Assembly (NCBI GenBank): GCA_050700115.1
Contig: JBOHGG010000021.1
Span: 23,955-87,954, forward strand
Direction of reading: 5' to 3'
Source: GCA-003244245 sp050700115
Lineage (GTDB): Bacteria > Actinomycetota > Actinomycetes > Mycobacteriales > Pseudonocardiaceae
DNA length: 64,000 nt
Both the position numbers and the translations under genes were made by a program. The notes beneath the pieces are model-generated. The model was not told the origin of the DNA. It was given only the letters and a program-made list of their open reading frames with translations, and made no database searches. Shown in pieces: positions 32,189 through 41,609 of the stretch. Every line of letters begins with the position of its first letter. Within the stretch, counting starts at the first letter, position 1.

Positions 32189-32881
32189 ATGAGCAACCGC
32201 AGTCCGGTGATCACGCTGCTCGCGGTCGCCGCATTGGCCGTCGTACTCGTCGGGCTCAACGTGACGACGACCAGCCAGTCCGCGACCTCTCCACCCGCAG
32301 CCGAAACCGCAGCCGAACCCGCAACCGAGCCCGCGACCACACAGGCGCCGACCGGCGCGCCGGCGTCGCCTGCACCGGCGGCCCCTCAACAAGCCACTTA
32401 TGCGGGACGTACCAGCGGCAACGAGGCAACCATCGCCATCGCGGTGCGCGACGGTCAGGCTGCTGCCTACGTCTGCGACGGCCGCCGGGTCGAGGCGTGG
32501 CTGCAGGGCAGGATCGTGGACGGGCGCCTGACCGTGCAGGGGGCCAACGGAGACCGGGCGACCGGTGCAGTCGAGGGCAACGCGATATTCGGGACGGTGT
32601 GGGTCAACGATGAGCAATGGCCGTACTCCGCGCAGCTGGCAAGCCCGCCGGCGGGTCTTTACCAGGGCAGCGCGACGGTGAACGGGGTGCCCAACCGGAT
32701 CGGCTGGATCGTGCTGCAAGACGGCAGCCAGACGGGCATACGGAGCAGCCGGAACGGGGTCCGGGAGCCGGCCCCGCGGATTGACCCCCAGGAGGGGCGC
32801 GGCGTCATCGTCGAGGGCATCCGGATCGATCCGCACCGTGTCGACGGCATCACGCGCGTCGTCGGCGGACCGCCCTCCTGA
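32189..32881 (+). CDS. Secreted or membrane-anchored protein of unknown function
   Basis: 230 residues from ATG 32189 (CAGGAG upstream). An N-terminal hydrophobic segment (ITLLAVAALAVVLVGLNV, about 7-25) is followed by an Ala/Pro/Thr linker (to about 70), then a compact beta-rich domain (YAGRTSGNEATIAIAVRDGQAAAYVCDGRRVEAWLQG). It starts a same-strand cluster with a DUF6529 membrane protein and a Rieske protein. It may be a partner of that redox pair. Confidence 0.65.
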   Translation: MSNRSPVITLLAVAALAVVLVGLNVTTTSQSATSPPAAETAAEPATEPATTQAPTGAPASPAPAAPQQATYAGRTSGNEATIAIAVRDGQAAAYVCDGRRVEAWLQGRIVDGRLTVQGANGDRATGAVEGNAIFGTVWVNDEQWPYSAQLASPPAGLYQGSATVNGVPNRIGWIVLQDGSQTGIRSSRNGVREPAPRIDPQEGRGVIVEGIRIDPHRVDGITRVVGGPPS

Positions 32882-32896
32882 GCAGGAGCATCACCG

Positions 32897-33469
32897 ATGA
32901 CCTTCGCACCTGACCAGCCCACCGTGGCGACCCACCGGTCACGGGACTCAGCCGTGACGATGATCCTGGTGCCGATCGTCGTGGGCGCTGCGGTGGCCGT
33001 CGCGCTCGGGGTGTACGGCCGGGTGCACGAACCGACCGGGGTCGCGATCAATGTTGCTGGCTTCTCCAGGGCGCTGGCGGCCAAGAGCTGGCTGACCACC
33101 GGCGCGTTCCTGCTCGCCGGCATTCAGCTTGTCTCTGCCCGCGCGATGTGGGGAAAGCTGCCGAGCGCGCCCTGGGTCCCTACGCTGCATCGTTGGTCCG
33201 GCCGGTTCGCGGTGCTGCTTGCCGTGCCCGTGGTGGTGCACTGCCTGTACGCGCTCGGCTTTCAGTCGGCGACACCGCGGGTCCTGATCCACTCGCTGCT
33301 CGGTTGCTTCTTCTTCGGCGCGTTCACCGCTAAAATGCTCCTGCTCACCCGCCGCGGGCTGCCCAACTGGGTGATCCCACTCATCGGTGGTCTGGTGTTC
33401 TCCGCCCTTGTCGGCCTCTGGCTGACGTCGTCGTTGTGGTTCTTCACGACTGTCGGAGTAACCCTTTAA
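32897..33469 (+). CDS. DUF6529-like four-helix membrane protein
   Basis: 190 residues with at least four membrane helices. Conserved-looking His residues occur in TLHRWSGRFAVLLAVPVVVHCLYAL and LIHSLLGCFFFGAF, placed like the haem ligands of cytochrome b561-type proteins. I infer a membrane b-type electron carrier. It lies 15 bases after the secreted protein and 85 bases before the Rieske gene, all one direction. Confidence 0.7.
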   Translation: MTFAPDQPTVATHRSRDSAVTMILVPIVVGAAVAVALGVYGRVHEPTGVAINVAGFSRALAAKSWLTTGAFLLAGIQLVSARAMWGKLPSAPWVPTLHRWSGRFAVLLAVPVVVHCLYALGFQSATPRVLIHSLLGCFFFGAFTAKMLLLTRRGLPNWVIPLIGGLVFSALVGLWLTSSLWFFTTVGVTL

Positions 33470-33554
33470 GCCCTTGCGTGACACGTACAGTGAACCGCCC
33501 TAGGGTGTGACCCCGTCTGAATTACCGCTGGACCACCACTGACAAGGAGTGACG

Positions 33555-34031
33555 ATGTCCCACCACACCCCTCAAGGATCTGAAGTGACCCGGCGTGCCG
33601 TCGTGGCGGGCACTGGGGCCCTTGCTGTCGCTGCCACGCTCGCCGCGTGCAGTAGCTACGGGAGTTCGGCTCCGCCGGCAGCGCAAACCCCGGGTGAACC
33701 GGAGGCTCCCGCTGCGCCGGATGCTCCGCCGGCAGGCTCGGCAAGCCAGCCGCTGGCAAACACGTCCGACATCCCGGTGGGTGGCGGTGCGGTGTTCGAA
33801 GACGAGGAGGTCGTGGTGACCCAGCCGACGCCGGGAGCCTTCAAGGCGTTCTCGGCGGTCTGCACCCACCAGGGCTGCACGGTGAACAAGGTGGCGTCCG
33901 GGACGATCGACTGCCCCTGCCACGGGAGCAAGTACGCCATCGCGGACGGGTCGGTCGTCAACGGCCCGGCGTCAAAGCCGCTCGCGCAACGCCAGATCAC
34001 GGTCTCGGGTGACTCGATCCAGCTGGCCTGA
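33555..34031 (+). CDS. Rieske [2Fe-2S] lipoprotein, TAT-type signal
   Basis: 158 residues. The N-terminal twin-arginine signal (VTRRAVVAGTGALAVAATLAAC) ends in a lipobox Cys32. A Pro/Ala linker (to about 70) leads to a Rieske domain with CTHQGC (Cys103, His105) and CPCHGS (Cys120, His123) cluster ligands; Cys108 and Cys122 form the usual disulphide. ATG 33555 follows AAGGAG. With the upstream four-helix protein it forms a small extracytoplasmic electron-transfer unit. Confidence 0.92.
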   Translation: MSHHTPQGSEVTRRAVVAGTGALAVAATLAACSSYGSSAPPAAQTPGEPEAPAAPDAPPAGSASQPLANTSDIPVGGGAVFEDEEVVVTQPTPGAFKAFSAVCTHQGCTVNKVASGTIDCPCHGSKYAIADGSVVNGPASKPLAQRQITVSGDSIQLA

Positions 34032-34062
34032 CCAGGCCGAGGACGGCCCAGCTGAGGATGAC

Positions 34063-35637
34063 TCAGCGCCAGGAAGGCAGCCAGAGCTCGGCGTTCCAAT
34101 GCTCCGGGGTGATCGAGGCGCCGGTGAGGATCGGCCAGAGCCAGATGAAGTTGGCCACGACGAGACCGATGTACAGCGAGACCACCAGCAGGCCTGTGCC
34201 CCGCCGCTCAACGCCATCCCGAGCTCGGCCGAGTACCTCGCCCAACGCCAGCGTCACCGCGATGACCAGGAAGGGCGCCACCGGCGTCATGTAGAAGAAG
34301 TACATCTGGCGGTCGGTGTTGACCAACCAGGGCAGCCAGCCGGCGGCGTAGCCGGTCAGCGCTGCCGCGTAGCGCCAGTCCGGTCCGCTGGCCGCCCGCC
34401 ACAGCGCCCAGCCCAGCACAGGGAGCGCGACCCACCACAGCGCTGGCGTGCCCACGAGCATCACCGTGGCCACGCAGTCCTCGCGTCCGCAGCCGGGGGC
34501 AGCGGCACCGGACTCGTAGTAGTAGAGCATCGGCCGAAGCCCCATCGGCCAGCTCCACGGTTTGGACTCCCACGGATGTGGCTGGGCCGGGGTGACCAGC
34601 CCCTCGTGGTAGTGCAGTACCGCGGTGCTGTAGTACCACAGCGCGCGCAGCGCCCCCGGCACGAAGGAGAACAGGCCGTCGGTACCGATCTTGCTGCCCA
34701 CTACGTGCCGGTCGATGCCGGTCTCGCTGCCCAACCACGCCCACCACGTCGTGAGATAGGTTCCGACCGGCACCAATGCCATCGCCCACGATGCTGGTCC
34801 GAGGTCGCGGGCCAGCGTGCCGGCCCAGGGTCTGCGGACGCCCGCGGTACGCCGCGTACAGGCATCCCACAGCAGGCTCATCGCGGCGAACGCGACCAGG
34901 TAGTACAACCCGGACCACTTCGTGGCACAGGCCAGCCCGAGCAGCACACCCGCCCCGAAGCGCCACCAGCGCACCCCCAGCCGTGGCCCGAAGTCGGTGT
35001 CCGCGACACGACCTTCCCGGACCACCGTGGCCAGCCTGGCGTGCACCTGCTCCCGGTCGATGACCAGGCAGCCGAACGCCGCGAGGACGAACATCGCGAG
35101 GAAGACGTCGAGCATGCCGATGCGCGACTGCACGTGACTGACGCCGTCGGCGATGAGCAGTACCCCGGCGATCCCGCCCAGCAGTGTCGATCGGGTCATC
35201 CGGCGCACGATCCGCACGATGAGCAGCACGCACACCGTGCCGGCCAGCGCGGCGGACAGCCGCCACCCCCAGCCGTTGTAGCCCATCAGCAGCTCACCCA
35301 GCGCGATGAGCTGCTTGCCCAGCGGAGGGTGTACGACGAGCTCGTAACCCGGGTTGTCCTCCACCCCGCCATTGCGCAGCATCTGCCAGGCCTGCGGCGC
35401 GTAGTGCTTCTCGTCGAACACCGGGGTGCCGCCATCGGTGGGCAGGCCCAGATTCCACAGCCGCACCAGACCGGCGATCAGGGTCAGGCCCAGCGCCACC
35501 GCCCAGCTCCGCCACCGGTCGGTGAGCGGGCGCGGCACCAGCCACTGCAATGGACTGGCCGGTCTGGTCGGTTCCGGCGGCATCGAGGCGACACCGGCCG
35601 TCGGGGTGTCGGGTCTTGCCTCCCGGACCGTCGTCAC
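34063..35637 (-). CDS. pmt: Dolichyl-phosphate-mannose--protein mannosyltransferase
   Basis: 524 residues, about ten or eleven membrane helices. The first outer loop has FDEKHYAPQA with the catalytic Asp-Glu of GT39 enzymes, followed by NPGYELVVHPPLGKQLIALGE. It transfers mannose from polyprenyl-phosphate-mannose to Ser/Thr of secreted proteins at the membrane. It is divergent from rsmI, matching Rv1002c/Rv1003. A shared promoter lies in the 23-base gap. Confidence 0.95.
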   Translation of the reverse strand: MTTVREARPDTPTAGVASMPPEPTRPASPLQWLVPRPLTDRWRSWAVALGLTLIAGLVRLWNLGLPTDGGTPVFDEKHYAPQAWQMLRNGGVEDNPGYELVVHPPLGKQLIALGELLMGYNGWGWRLSAALAGTVCVLLIVRIVRRMTRSTLLGGIAGVLLIADGVSHVQSRIGMLDVFLAMFVLAAFGCLVIDREQVHARLATVVREGRVADTDFGPRLGVRWWRFGAGVLLGLACATKWSGLYYLVAFAAMSLLWDACTRRTAGVRRPWAGTLARDLGPASWAMALVPVGTYLTTWWAWLGSETGIDRHVVGSKIGTDGLFSFVPGALRALWYYSTAVLHYHEGLVTPAQPHPWESKPWSWPMGLRPMLYYYESGAAAPGCGREDCVATVMLVGTPALWWVALPVLGWALWRAASGPDWRYAAALTGYAAGWLPWLVNTDRQMYFFYMTPVAPFLVIAVTLALGEVLGRARDGVERRGTGLLVVSLYIGLVVANFIWLWPILTGASITPEHWNAELWLPSWR

Positions 35638-35660
35638 GGGCCGATCGTAAGCTGGGCGGC

Positions 35661-36512
35661 GTGCAAGGTGTTCCGGGCTCGGATGTCGGGGCTCTGGTGC
35701 TGGCGGCTACCCCACTCGGTGATTCCCGGGACGCGTCGGTCCACCTGATCGAGGCGCTGGGCAGCGCCGACGTGGTGGCTGCCGAGGACACCCGCAGGCT
35801 GCGATCGCTGGCCGCGGCGCTGGGCGTGACCGTCACCGGCCGGGTCGTCTCGCACTACGACGCGGTGGAGGCGGCCCGCATCCCCGGTCTGCTGGCGGCG
35901 ATCCGCAACGGCGCGACGGTGCTGGTGGTGACCGACGCCGGGATGCCCGTGCTGTCCGATCCCGGGTTCCGGCTGGTGGCGGCATGTGTGCAGGAGGGCC
36001 TGCGGGTGACCTGCGTGCCCGGCCCTTCGGCGGTGACCACCGCGCTGGCCGTCTCCGGGTTGCCCTGCGAACGATTCTGCTTCGAGGGATTCCCGCCGCG
36101 CCGGGCCGGCCCCCGCCTGCGGTGGCTGGCCGGCCTCGCCGACGAAGGGCGCACCTGCGTGTTCTTCGAGTCACCGCACCGGCTGGCCGCGACGCTCGCC
36201 CAGGCGGCTGAGGTGCTGGGGCCCGACCGGGCGGCGGTGGTGTGCCGGGAGCTCACCAAGCCTTACGAGGAGGTTCGCCGTGGTGGGCTGGGCGCGCTTG
36301 CCCAGTGGGCTGCCGACGGGGTGCGCGGCGAGATCACCGTCGTGCTGTCGGGTGCGCCACCCGCTGATCCACCGGATGTGGCCGACCTTGTCGGCGAGGT
36401 GACCGATCGGGTCACCGCAGGGGAGCGGCTCAAGGAGGCCGTCGCCGCCGTAGCGGCCGCCCACGGCGTCGGCAAGCGCGACCTCTACCAAGCAGCTGTG
36501 GACAACCCGTGA
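35661..36512 (+). CDS. rsmI: 16S rRNA (cytidine-1402-2'-O)-methyltransferase RsmI
   Basis: 283 residues, tetrapyrrole-methylase fold: LVLAATPLGDSRDASVHLIEAL, AAEDTRR, VTDAGMPVLSDPG, PGPSAVTTALAVSGLP, FFESPHR and ELTKPYEE. It methylates C1402 of 16S rRNA using SAM. GTG 35661 chosen; upstream in-frame sequence is antisense to pmt. Its C-terminus (VDNP) and stop fall in a 20-bp sequence repeated at the end of the next gene. Confidence 0.93.
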   Translation: MQGVPGSDVGALVLAATPLGDSRDASVHLIEALGSADVVAAEDTRRLRSLAAALGVTVTGRVVSHYDAVEAARIPGLLAAIRNGATVLVVTDAGMPVLSDPGFRLVAACVQEGLRVTCVPGPSAVTTALAVSGLPCERFCFEGFPPRRAGPRLRWLAGLADEGRTCVFFESPHRLAATLAQAAEVLGPDRAAVVCRELTKPYEEVRRGGLGALAQWAADGVRGEITVVLSGAPPADPPDVADLVGEVTDRVTAGERLKEAVAAVAAAHGVGKRDLYQAAVDNP

Positions 36513-36516
36513 GTGG
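36497..36516 (+). repeat. 20-bp direct repeat, left copy, flanking the prolyl oligopeptidase gene
   Basis: TGTGGACAACCCGTGAGTGG at the rsmI stop / oligopeptidase start. The identical 20 bases recur at 38527-38546 at the oligopeptidase stop, 2,030 bases away. Confidence 0.9.
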
Positions 36517-38542
36517 TGACCCGTACCGGTGGCTGGAGGACGTGACCGGCGAGCGCGCCCTGTCCTGGGTGCGGGAGCGCAACTCCGAGACTGTCGCGGA
36601 GCTGACCGGCGGGTCCCGATTCGAAACGCTGCGCGCCGAGATCCGCGAGGTGCTCGACTCGACGGACCGTATCCCACGCATCACCCGGCGCGGCGGGTAC
36701 CGGTACAACTTCTGGCGGGACCGTGAGCACCCACGCGGCCTGTGGCGGCGCACCACGCTTGCCGAGTACCGCAAGGAGCGGCCGGACTGGGAGATCCTGC
36801 TCGACGTGGACGCGCTGGCCCGCGACGAGGACGAGAACTGGGTTTTCCACGGCGCGCAGTGCTTGCGGCCGGACTACCGGTGGGCCCTGGTCTCGTTGTC
36901 GCGGGGTGGTGCGGACGCGGCGGTGGTGCGGGAGTTCGACATCGATCGCCGCGAGTTCGTCACCGACGGCTTCCAGCTGCTCGAGGCGAAGTCGTTTGTG
37001 GGTTGGATCGATGCCGACCGGATCTACGTCGCCACCGACTTCGGCCCCGGAACGCTCACCACCAGCGGGTATCCGCGCACCGTCCGGCAATGGCGGCACA
37101 GCACCCCGCTGGCCGAGGCCGAGGTGGTGTACGAGGGCAGGCCCGACGACATCAGCGTGTCCGCCTACCACCAGCACACCGAGGGCTTTGAGCGCGACTT
37201 CGTCCGGCGAGCGGTGGACTTCTACCACTGCGAGCTGTACCAGCGGTGCGGTGATCGGCTGCGCCGCGTCGAGGTGCCCGACGATGCGATCGTCGGCGTC
37301 TACCGGCAGTGGCTGCTGATCGAGCTGCGCAGTGACTGGACGGTCGGCGAGACGTACCCGGCGGGCTGCCTGCTGGTAACCGACTTCGACGATTTCATGG
37401 CTCTCGGCGGGGGCGCTGCGGCGGGCCTGCGGGTGCTGTTCACCCCCGATGAGCACACGTCGCTGGCCGGCTATAGCTGGACTCGCCACCACGTGATCCT
37501 CGACCTGATGCACGACGTGGTCAGCCACCTCTCGGTGCTGACTCCGGCCGAAGACTGGGGAGCCAGGTCGCTGACCGGCACACCGCCGCTGTGCAGCGCG
37601 AGCGCGTACGGCACCGACCCGGACACCGATGACGAATACCTGCTCGACATCAACGGTTTCCTGACCCCGTCCACACTGGCCATGGGGACCATCGGCGCTG
37701 GTCCGGCCGTTGCGCTCAAGCAGGAACCGTTCTTGTTCGACGGCGAGGGTCTCGCCGTGCATCAGCACTTCGCGGTCTCCGACGACGGCACCCGGATCCC
37801 GTACTTCGTGGTGGCGCCCGACTCGGCCGTGCCGCTGGGAGGTTGGCCCACGCTGTTGTACGGCTACGGCGGCTTCGAGATCTCCCTGCAACCCGGCTAC
37901 GGCGGTGCCCGCGGCCGAGCGTGGCTGGCCCGCGGCGGCTGCTACGTCGTCGCCAACATCCGCGGCGGCGGCGAGTACGGCCCGCGCTGGCATTCCGCCG
38001 CGCTCAAGCGCCACCGCCACCTGGTGTACGAAGACTTCGCCGCCGTGGCCCGGGATCTGGTCACTCGCGGCATCACCACGCCGCCCCGTCTGGGTGCCGA
38101 GGGCCGTAGCAACGGCGGGCTGCTTATGGGCGTGATGCTCACCCGGTACCCGGAACTGTTCGGAGCCATCGTCGCAGCGGTCCCGCTGCTCGACATGCTG
38201 CGCTACCACGAGCTTCTGGCCGGCGCCTCATGGACCGCCGAGTACGGCGACCCCGACGACCCGGCGCAACGCGAGCACCTGCTGCGCTTCTCTCCGTACC
38301 ACCAGCTGCACGCCGGCCGCCGCTACCCGCCGACGCTGCTCACCACCTCCACTCGCGACGACCGGGTACACCCCGGACATGCCCGCAAGCTGGTGGCGCG
38401 GATGCGCGAGTACGACCTGCCGGTCAGCTACTACGAGAACATCGAGGGCGGCCACGGCGGCGCGGCGGACAACGAGCAGGCGGCCTTCATGTCCGCCCTG
38501 GCCTACGAGTTCCTCTGGCGCCACCTTGTGGACAACCCGTGA
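36509..38542 (+). CDS. S9-family prolyl oligopeptidase
   Basis: 677 residues: an N-terminal beta-propeller part (DPYRWLEDVTGERALSWVRERN at the start) and a C-terminal hydrolase with the nucleophile GRSNGGLLMG (Ser near residue 535), STRDDRVHPGHARK (Asp) and EGGHGG (His). It cleaves peptides after Pro or basic residues in the cytoplasm. It starts on GTGA overlapping the rsmI stop. It is flanked exactly by a 20-bp direct repeat and is not in the mycobacterial order I remember, which suggests insertion. Confidence 0.93.
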   Translation: MSGDPYRWLEDVTGERALSWVRERNSETVAELTGGSRFETLRAEIREVLDSTDRIPRITRRGGYRYNFWRDREHPRGLWRRTTLAEYRKERPDWEILLDVDALARDEDENWVFHGAQCLRPDYRWALVSLSRGGADAAVVREFDIDRREFVTDGFQLLEAKSFVGWIDADRIYVATDFGPGTLTTSGYPRTVRQWRHSTPLAEAEVVYEGRPDDISVSAYHQHTEGFERDFVRRAVDFYHCELYQRCGDRLRRVEVPDDAIVGVYRQWLLIELRSDWTVGETYPAGCLLVTDFDDFMALGGGAAAGLRVLFTPDEHTSLAGYSWTRHHVILDLMHDVVSHLSVLTPAEDWGARSLTGTPPLCSASAYGTDPDTDDEYLLDINGFLTPSTLAMGTIGAGPAVALKQEPFLFDGEGLAVHQHFAVSDDGTRIPYFVVAPDSAVPLGGWPTLLYGYGGFEISLQPGYGGARGRAWLARGGCYVVANIRGGGEYGPRWHSAALKRHRHLVYEDFAAVARDLVTRGITTPPRLGAEGRSNGGLLMGVMLTRYPELFGAIVAAVPLLDMLRYHELLAGASWTAEYGDPDDPAQREHLLRFSPYHQLHAGRRYPPTLLTTSTRDDRVHPGHARKLVARMREYDLPVSYYENIEGGHGGAADNEQAAFMSALAYEFLWRHLVDNP

Positions 38543-38546
38543 GTGG
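38527..38546 (+). repeat. 20-bp direct repeat, right copy
   Basis: Same 20 bases as 36497-36516; contains the oligopeptidase VDNP codons and stop. It runs into the GTGAGTGG hairpin at 38539-38578. Confidence 0.9.
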
Positions 38547-38578
38547 CGATGCGAGCCATCGGTCACCTCGCCACTCAC
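38536..38578. repeat. GTGAGTGG hairpin (family A) at the oligopeptidase stop
   Basis: Stem GTGAGTGGCGA (38539-38549) / TCGCCACTCAC (38568-38578), 18-base loop. The 21 bases 38536-38556 are identical to 54930-54950 at the ksgA end. It lies between two convergent genes and covers the stop codon. Confidence 0.85.
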
Positions 38579-39849
38579 AAGCGCAACAGCGCCCGCAGGG
38601 GGGCGGCTTTGGTGTGGCATTCCGCCCATTCGGCGTCGGCATCGGAGTCGGCGGTGATGCCGCCACCCACGCCGAACCAGACCCGGTCGCGGTGGAACTC
38701 CAGGGTCCGGATGGCCACGTTGAACTCGGTGCCCGCGACCGGCGAGGCCATCCCCACCGCGCCGCAGTACACCTCGCGCGGGCCCCGCTCCAGCGCGGCG
38801 ATCACCTCCAGCGCCCGATGCTTGGGTGCGCCGGTGACCGAGGCGGGCGGAAAGGTCGCGGTTAGCACGGCGGCATCGTCGGTCCCCGCCGCGAGCTGCC
38901 CGGTGACGGTGGACACCAGGTGCCACACCCCCGGATGCGGCTGGACGTCGAGCAGTTGCGGCACAGTGACGCTGCCGGTGGTGCACACCCGGCCCAGGTC
39001 GTTTCGGGCCATGTCGACGATCATCACGTTCTCCGCGACGTCCTTGGCTGACGCCCGCAGCGCCGCGGCGTTGCCCGCATCCGAGGGTCCTCGCCGGGGC
39101 AGCGTGCCCTTGATCGGTGCGGTGCGCACCGACCGGCCCCGGCGAGCCAGGAACAGCTCGGGGGACAGCGACGCCACCGCGCCCCACCGACCGGTCACCA
39201 GCGCCGCCCGCCGCGGGCGCTGCTGGGCGACCCCCGCGGCGAAGACCTCTACCGGATCGCCTGCGAAGCGCGCCTCGAACCTGGTGCATACGTTGACCTG
39301 GTAGATCTCGCCCGCCGCGATCTCCTCCCTGGCCAGCCGTACGGCCTTGCGGTAGTCCTCGGGATCGGGGGCGTCGAGGTCACTACAGCGCCACTGCCGC
39401 CGCTGCGGTGCAGCGCCGGCGCACGCCACGATCCCGGCAAGCTCGGCGATCAGCGAGGGACCCGGTTCGCTCAGCGCCTCGAACCACCAGCGCCCGGCGT
39501 TGTCGCGGCGCAGCACATGATCTGCCCAACCGCAGGCGGCCAGGGGAAGCCGGCGCACGGCGGGCCGCGGGTCGGCCAGTCCGTAGCCGAGGTAGCCGAT
39601 CCATCCACCTCCGACGGGCCCGCCAACCTCGCCTGCGCTGCCCTGCGGGAAGGCCCGAACAGCGGGCACCGCCCGGATCCGCACCGAAGGGGCGATCACG
39701 GCCGCCCCGCCGAACCAGTCACCGATCAGGGCAGCCGGCGGTGGCAACCGGCGCCGGCGGGACCGCTGCGCCAGCACCGGCAGCACGTCCCACGGCTCGG
39801 CGTCGCCATCAAGCGCCCACACGTGGGTCCGCACCGGGTTGCGCGTCAC
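38575..39849 (-). CDS. pabB: Aminodeoxychorismate synthase component I
   Basis: 424 residues of the anthranilate/chorismate-binding family: EIYQVNVCTRFEA, SPELFLARRG, APIKGTLPR, ENVMIVDMARNDLGRV, PHPGVWHLVSTV and FPPASVTGAPK, then the C-terminal GVGGGITADSD. The PIKGT motif favours PabB over TrpE. It makes aminodeoxychorismate for folate. It converges on the oligopeptidase through the family-A hairpin. Confidence 0.9.
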   Translation of the reverse strand: MTRNPVRTHVWALDGDAEPWDVLPVLAQRSRRRRLPPPAALIGDWFGGAAVIAPSVRIRAVPAVRAFPQGSAGEVGGPVGGGWIGYLGYGLADPRPAVRRLPLAACGWADHVLRRDNAGRWWFEALSEPGPSLIAELAGIVACAGAAPQRRQWRCSDLDAPDPEDYRKAVRLAREEIAAGEIYQVNVCTRFEARFAGDPVEVFAAGVAQQRPRRAALVTGRWGAVASLSPELFLARRGRSVRTAPIKGTLPRRGPSDAGNAAALRASAKDVAENVMIVDMARNDLGRVCTTGSVTVPQLLDVQPHPGVWHLVSTVTGQLAAGTDDAAVLTATFPPASVTGAPKHRALEVIAALERGPREVYCGAVGMASPVAGTEFNVAIRTLEFHRDRVWFGVGGGITADSDADAEWAECHTKAAPLRALLRL

Positions 39850-39915
39850 CGCGTCATTCTTCTCGCTCGCCTACGGTGACACACCTGGATACTTGTGGTA
39901 GCTCCCGCGGGTAAT

Positions 39916-41403
39916 TCAGCAACGACAAGCCTCCATGTGGCTGGTCTGGCGCTGGTAGTTCTCAAGGTCGAAGCGGCGGGTCAGGCGGCGGAGACGGGCG
40001 GTGAACCAGGGCCAGACGGTGGTGTTACGGCCAGCGGCGTCGAGAAACCAGCTGCGGCAACCGCCCGTCACCCACACCGTTCCCGCGATCCGGTCCTGGA
40101 CTTCGCGCACAAAGGCCTCCTGGACCTGGGGCTGGACCTCCACCGCCGCCAGCTCGTGGGACTGCATCACGCGCAATGCGTCAAGCACGTAGCTGACCTG
40201 GGTCTCGATCCCCAGCACTACCGAGTTGTGGGCCAGCGCGCTGTTCGGGCCGGTGAGCAGGAACAGGTTGGGGAACCCGGCCACAGTGGTGCCCAGGTAG
40301 GCCTGTGCACCGGTGTCCTGCCACTCGCGGGCGAGCAGCCGCCCGTCCCGTCCGTGGATCAGCCGCGCCATCGGCATCTCGGCGGCGCGGAAGCCGGTGC
40401 CGAAGACGAGGGCATCCACTTGGCGCTCGGTGCCGTCGGCCGTGATCACCGAGTGCTCCCGCACCTCGCGGATCTCCTCGGTCACCAGCTCCACGTGTTC
40501 GCGGCTCAGCGTGGGGTAGAAGGTGCTGGAGCGCACCACCCGCTTACATCCCATCGCGTACGTCGGGGTCAGCGCGGCGCGCAGCGCGGCGTCGGGCACC
40601 TGGCGCCGCAGGTGCAGCCGAGCGAGCAGGGCGACCACCTGCATGATCCGGGGGTGGGTGAAGCCGATCAACGCGCACTCCCGCCCCCAGTACAGCGCGG
40701 ATCGCGCAGCACGCTGCAGCCAGGGCAAGGCCCGCAAGACACGGTGCTCGAAGCCGTTGCGTACCCGGTTGTGCTGCGGCAACACCCAGGCAGCGGTGCG
40801 CTGGAAGACGTGCAATGCGGCGACTCGGTCGGCAATCGCGGGGATCAGCTGCACCGCTGAGGCGCCGGTGCCGATCACCGCGACCTTGGCTGCGGTGAGG
40901 TCCAGCGAGTGGTCCCAGCGGGAGGTGTGCAACGCCGTCCCGGTGAATCGCTCGAGGCCGGGCAGCTGGGGTAGCGCGGGTTCGCTGAGCTGACCAGTCG
41001 CCGACACCAATACGGTCGTGGTGAACCTGCCGCGAGAGGTCTCGATCGACCAGAGCGCGCGGTCGCAGTCCCAGTGGGCGGCGAGTACCTCGTGGCGCAG
41101 CCGCAGGTGGTTGTGCAGTCCGAAGCGACGCGCGCAGTCCCGCAGGTAGTGGTGGATTTCTCGCTGCGGGGAGAAGCTGGCAGTCCAGTCCGGATTGGCA
41201 GCGAAGGAGAAGGAGTACAGGGTGGACGGCACGTCGCAGGCGCAGCCCGGGTAGGTGTTGTCCCGCCAGGCCCCGCCGACGTCGCTGGCGCGTTCCAGCA
41301 CCACGAAGTCTGCGGTGCCGTGGCGCTTGAGCTGGATCGCCATGGCCAGCCCGGCGAATCCGGAGCCGATGATCGCCACTTGGACGTGCGGGTGGTTATC
41401 CAT
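39916..41403 (-). CDS. Flavin-containing monooxygenase, Baeyer-Villiger type
   Basis: 495 residues: FAD loop IIGSGFAGLAMAIQL (11-25), the BVMO fingerprint FTGTALHTSRW (F-x-G-x3-H-x3-W), NADP loop VIGTGASAVQLIPAI, and a late VFGTGF. It should oxidise ketones to esters or act on steroid-like substrates. It is the first gene after pabB in a second accessory block and has no obvious partner. Confidence 0.9.
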   Translation of the reverse strand: MDNHPHVQVAIIGSGFAGLAMAIQLKRHGTADFVVLERASDVGGAWRDNTYPGCACDVPSTLYSFSFAANPDWTASFSPQREIHHYLRDCARRFGLHNHLRLRHEVLAAHWDCDRALWSIETSRGRFTTTVLVSATGQLSEPALPQLPGLERFTGTALHTSRWDHSLDLTAAKVAVIGTGASAVQLIPAIADRVAALHVFQRTAAWVLPQHNRVRNGFEHRVLRALPWLQRAARSALYWGRECALIGFTHPRIMQVVALLARLHLRRQVPDAALRAALTPTYAMGCKRVVRSSTFYPTLSREHVELVTEEIREVREHSVITADGTERQVDALVFGTGFRAAEMPMARLIHGRDGRLLAREWQDTGAQAYLGTTVAGFPNLFLLTGPNSALAHNSVVLGIETQVSYVLDALRVMQSHELAAVEVQPQVQEAFVREVQDRIAGTVWVTGGCRSWFLDAAGRNTTVWPWFTARLRRLTRRFDLENYQRQTSHMEACRC

Positions 41404-41609
41404 CCGCGACGTCCTTCACCTCGGCTGATCGGCTGCTGACGTGCTAGGAGCACGCCCCTTCACGGTAACCGCTGGCCGTCCACGCCGCACGGGGCGCTAC
41501 CGCTACGGAGGCAATACCGTTGACCGCTAGTCACGCAAGAGTTTCGTTTCGACGAAAGTTGGCTGGCATGCTGCGCCATGTGGGTTTACCGTCGCCGAGG
41601 GAGGTCATC

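Noticed and set aside
34009..35748. A 579-codon plus-strand frame
   Set aside because: Antisense to pmt, with no recognisable motif.
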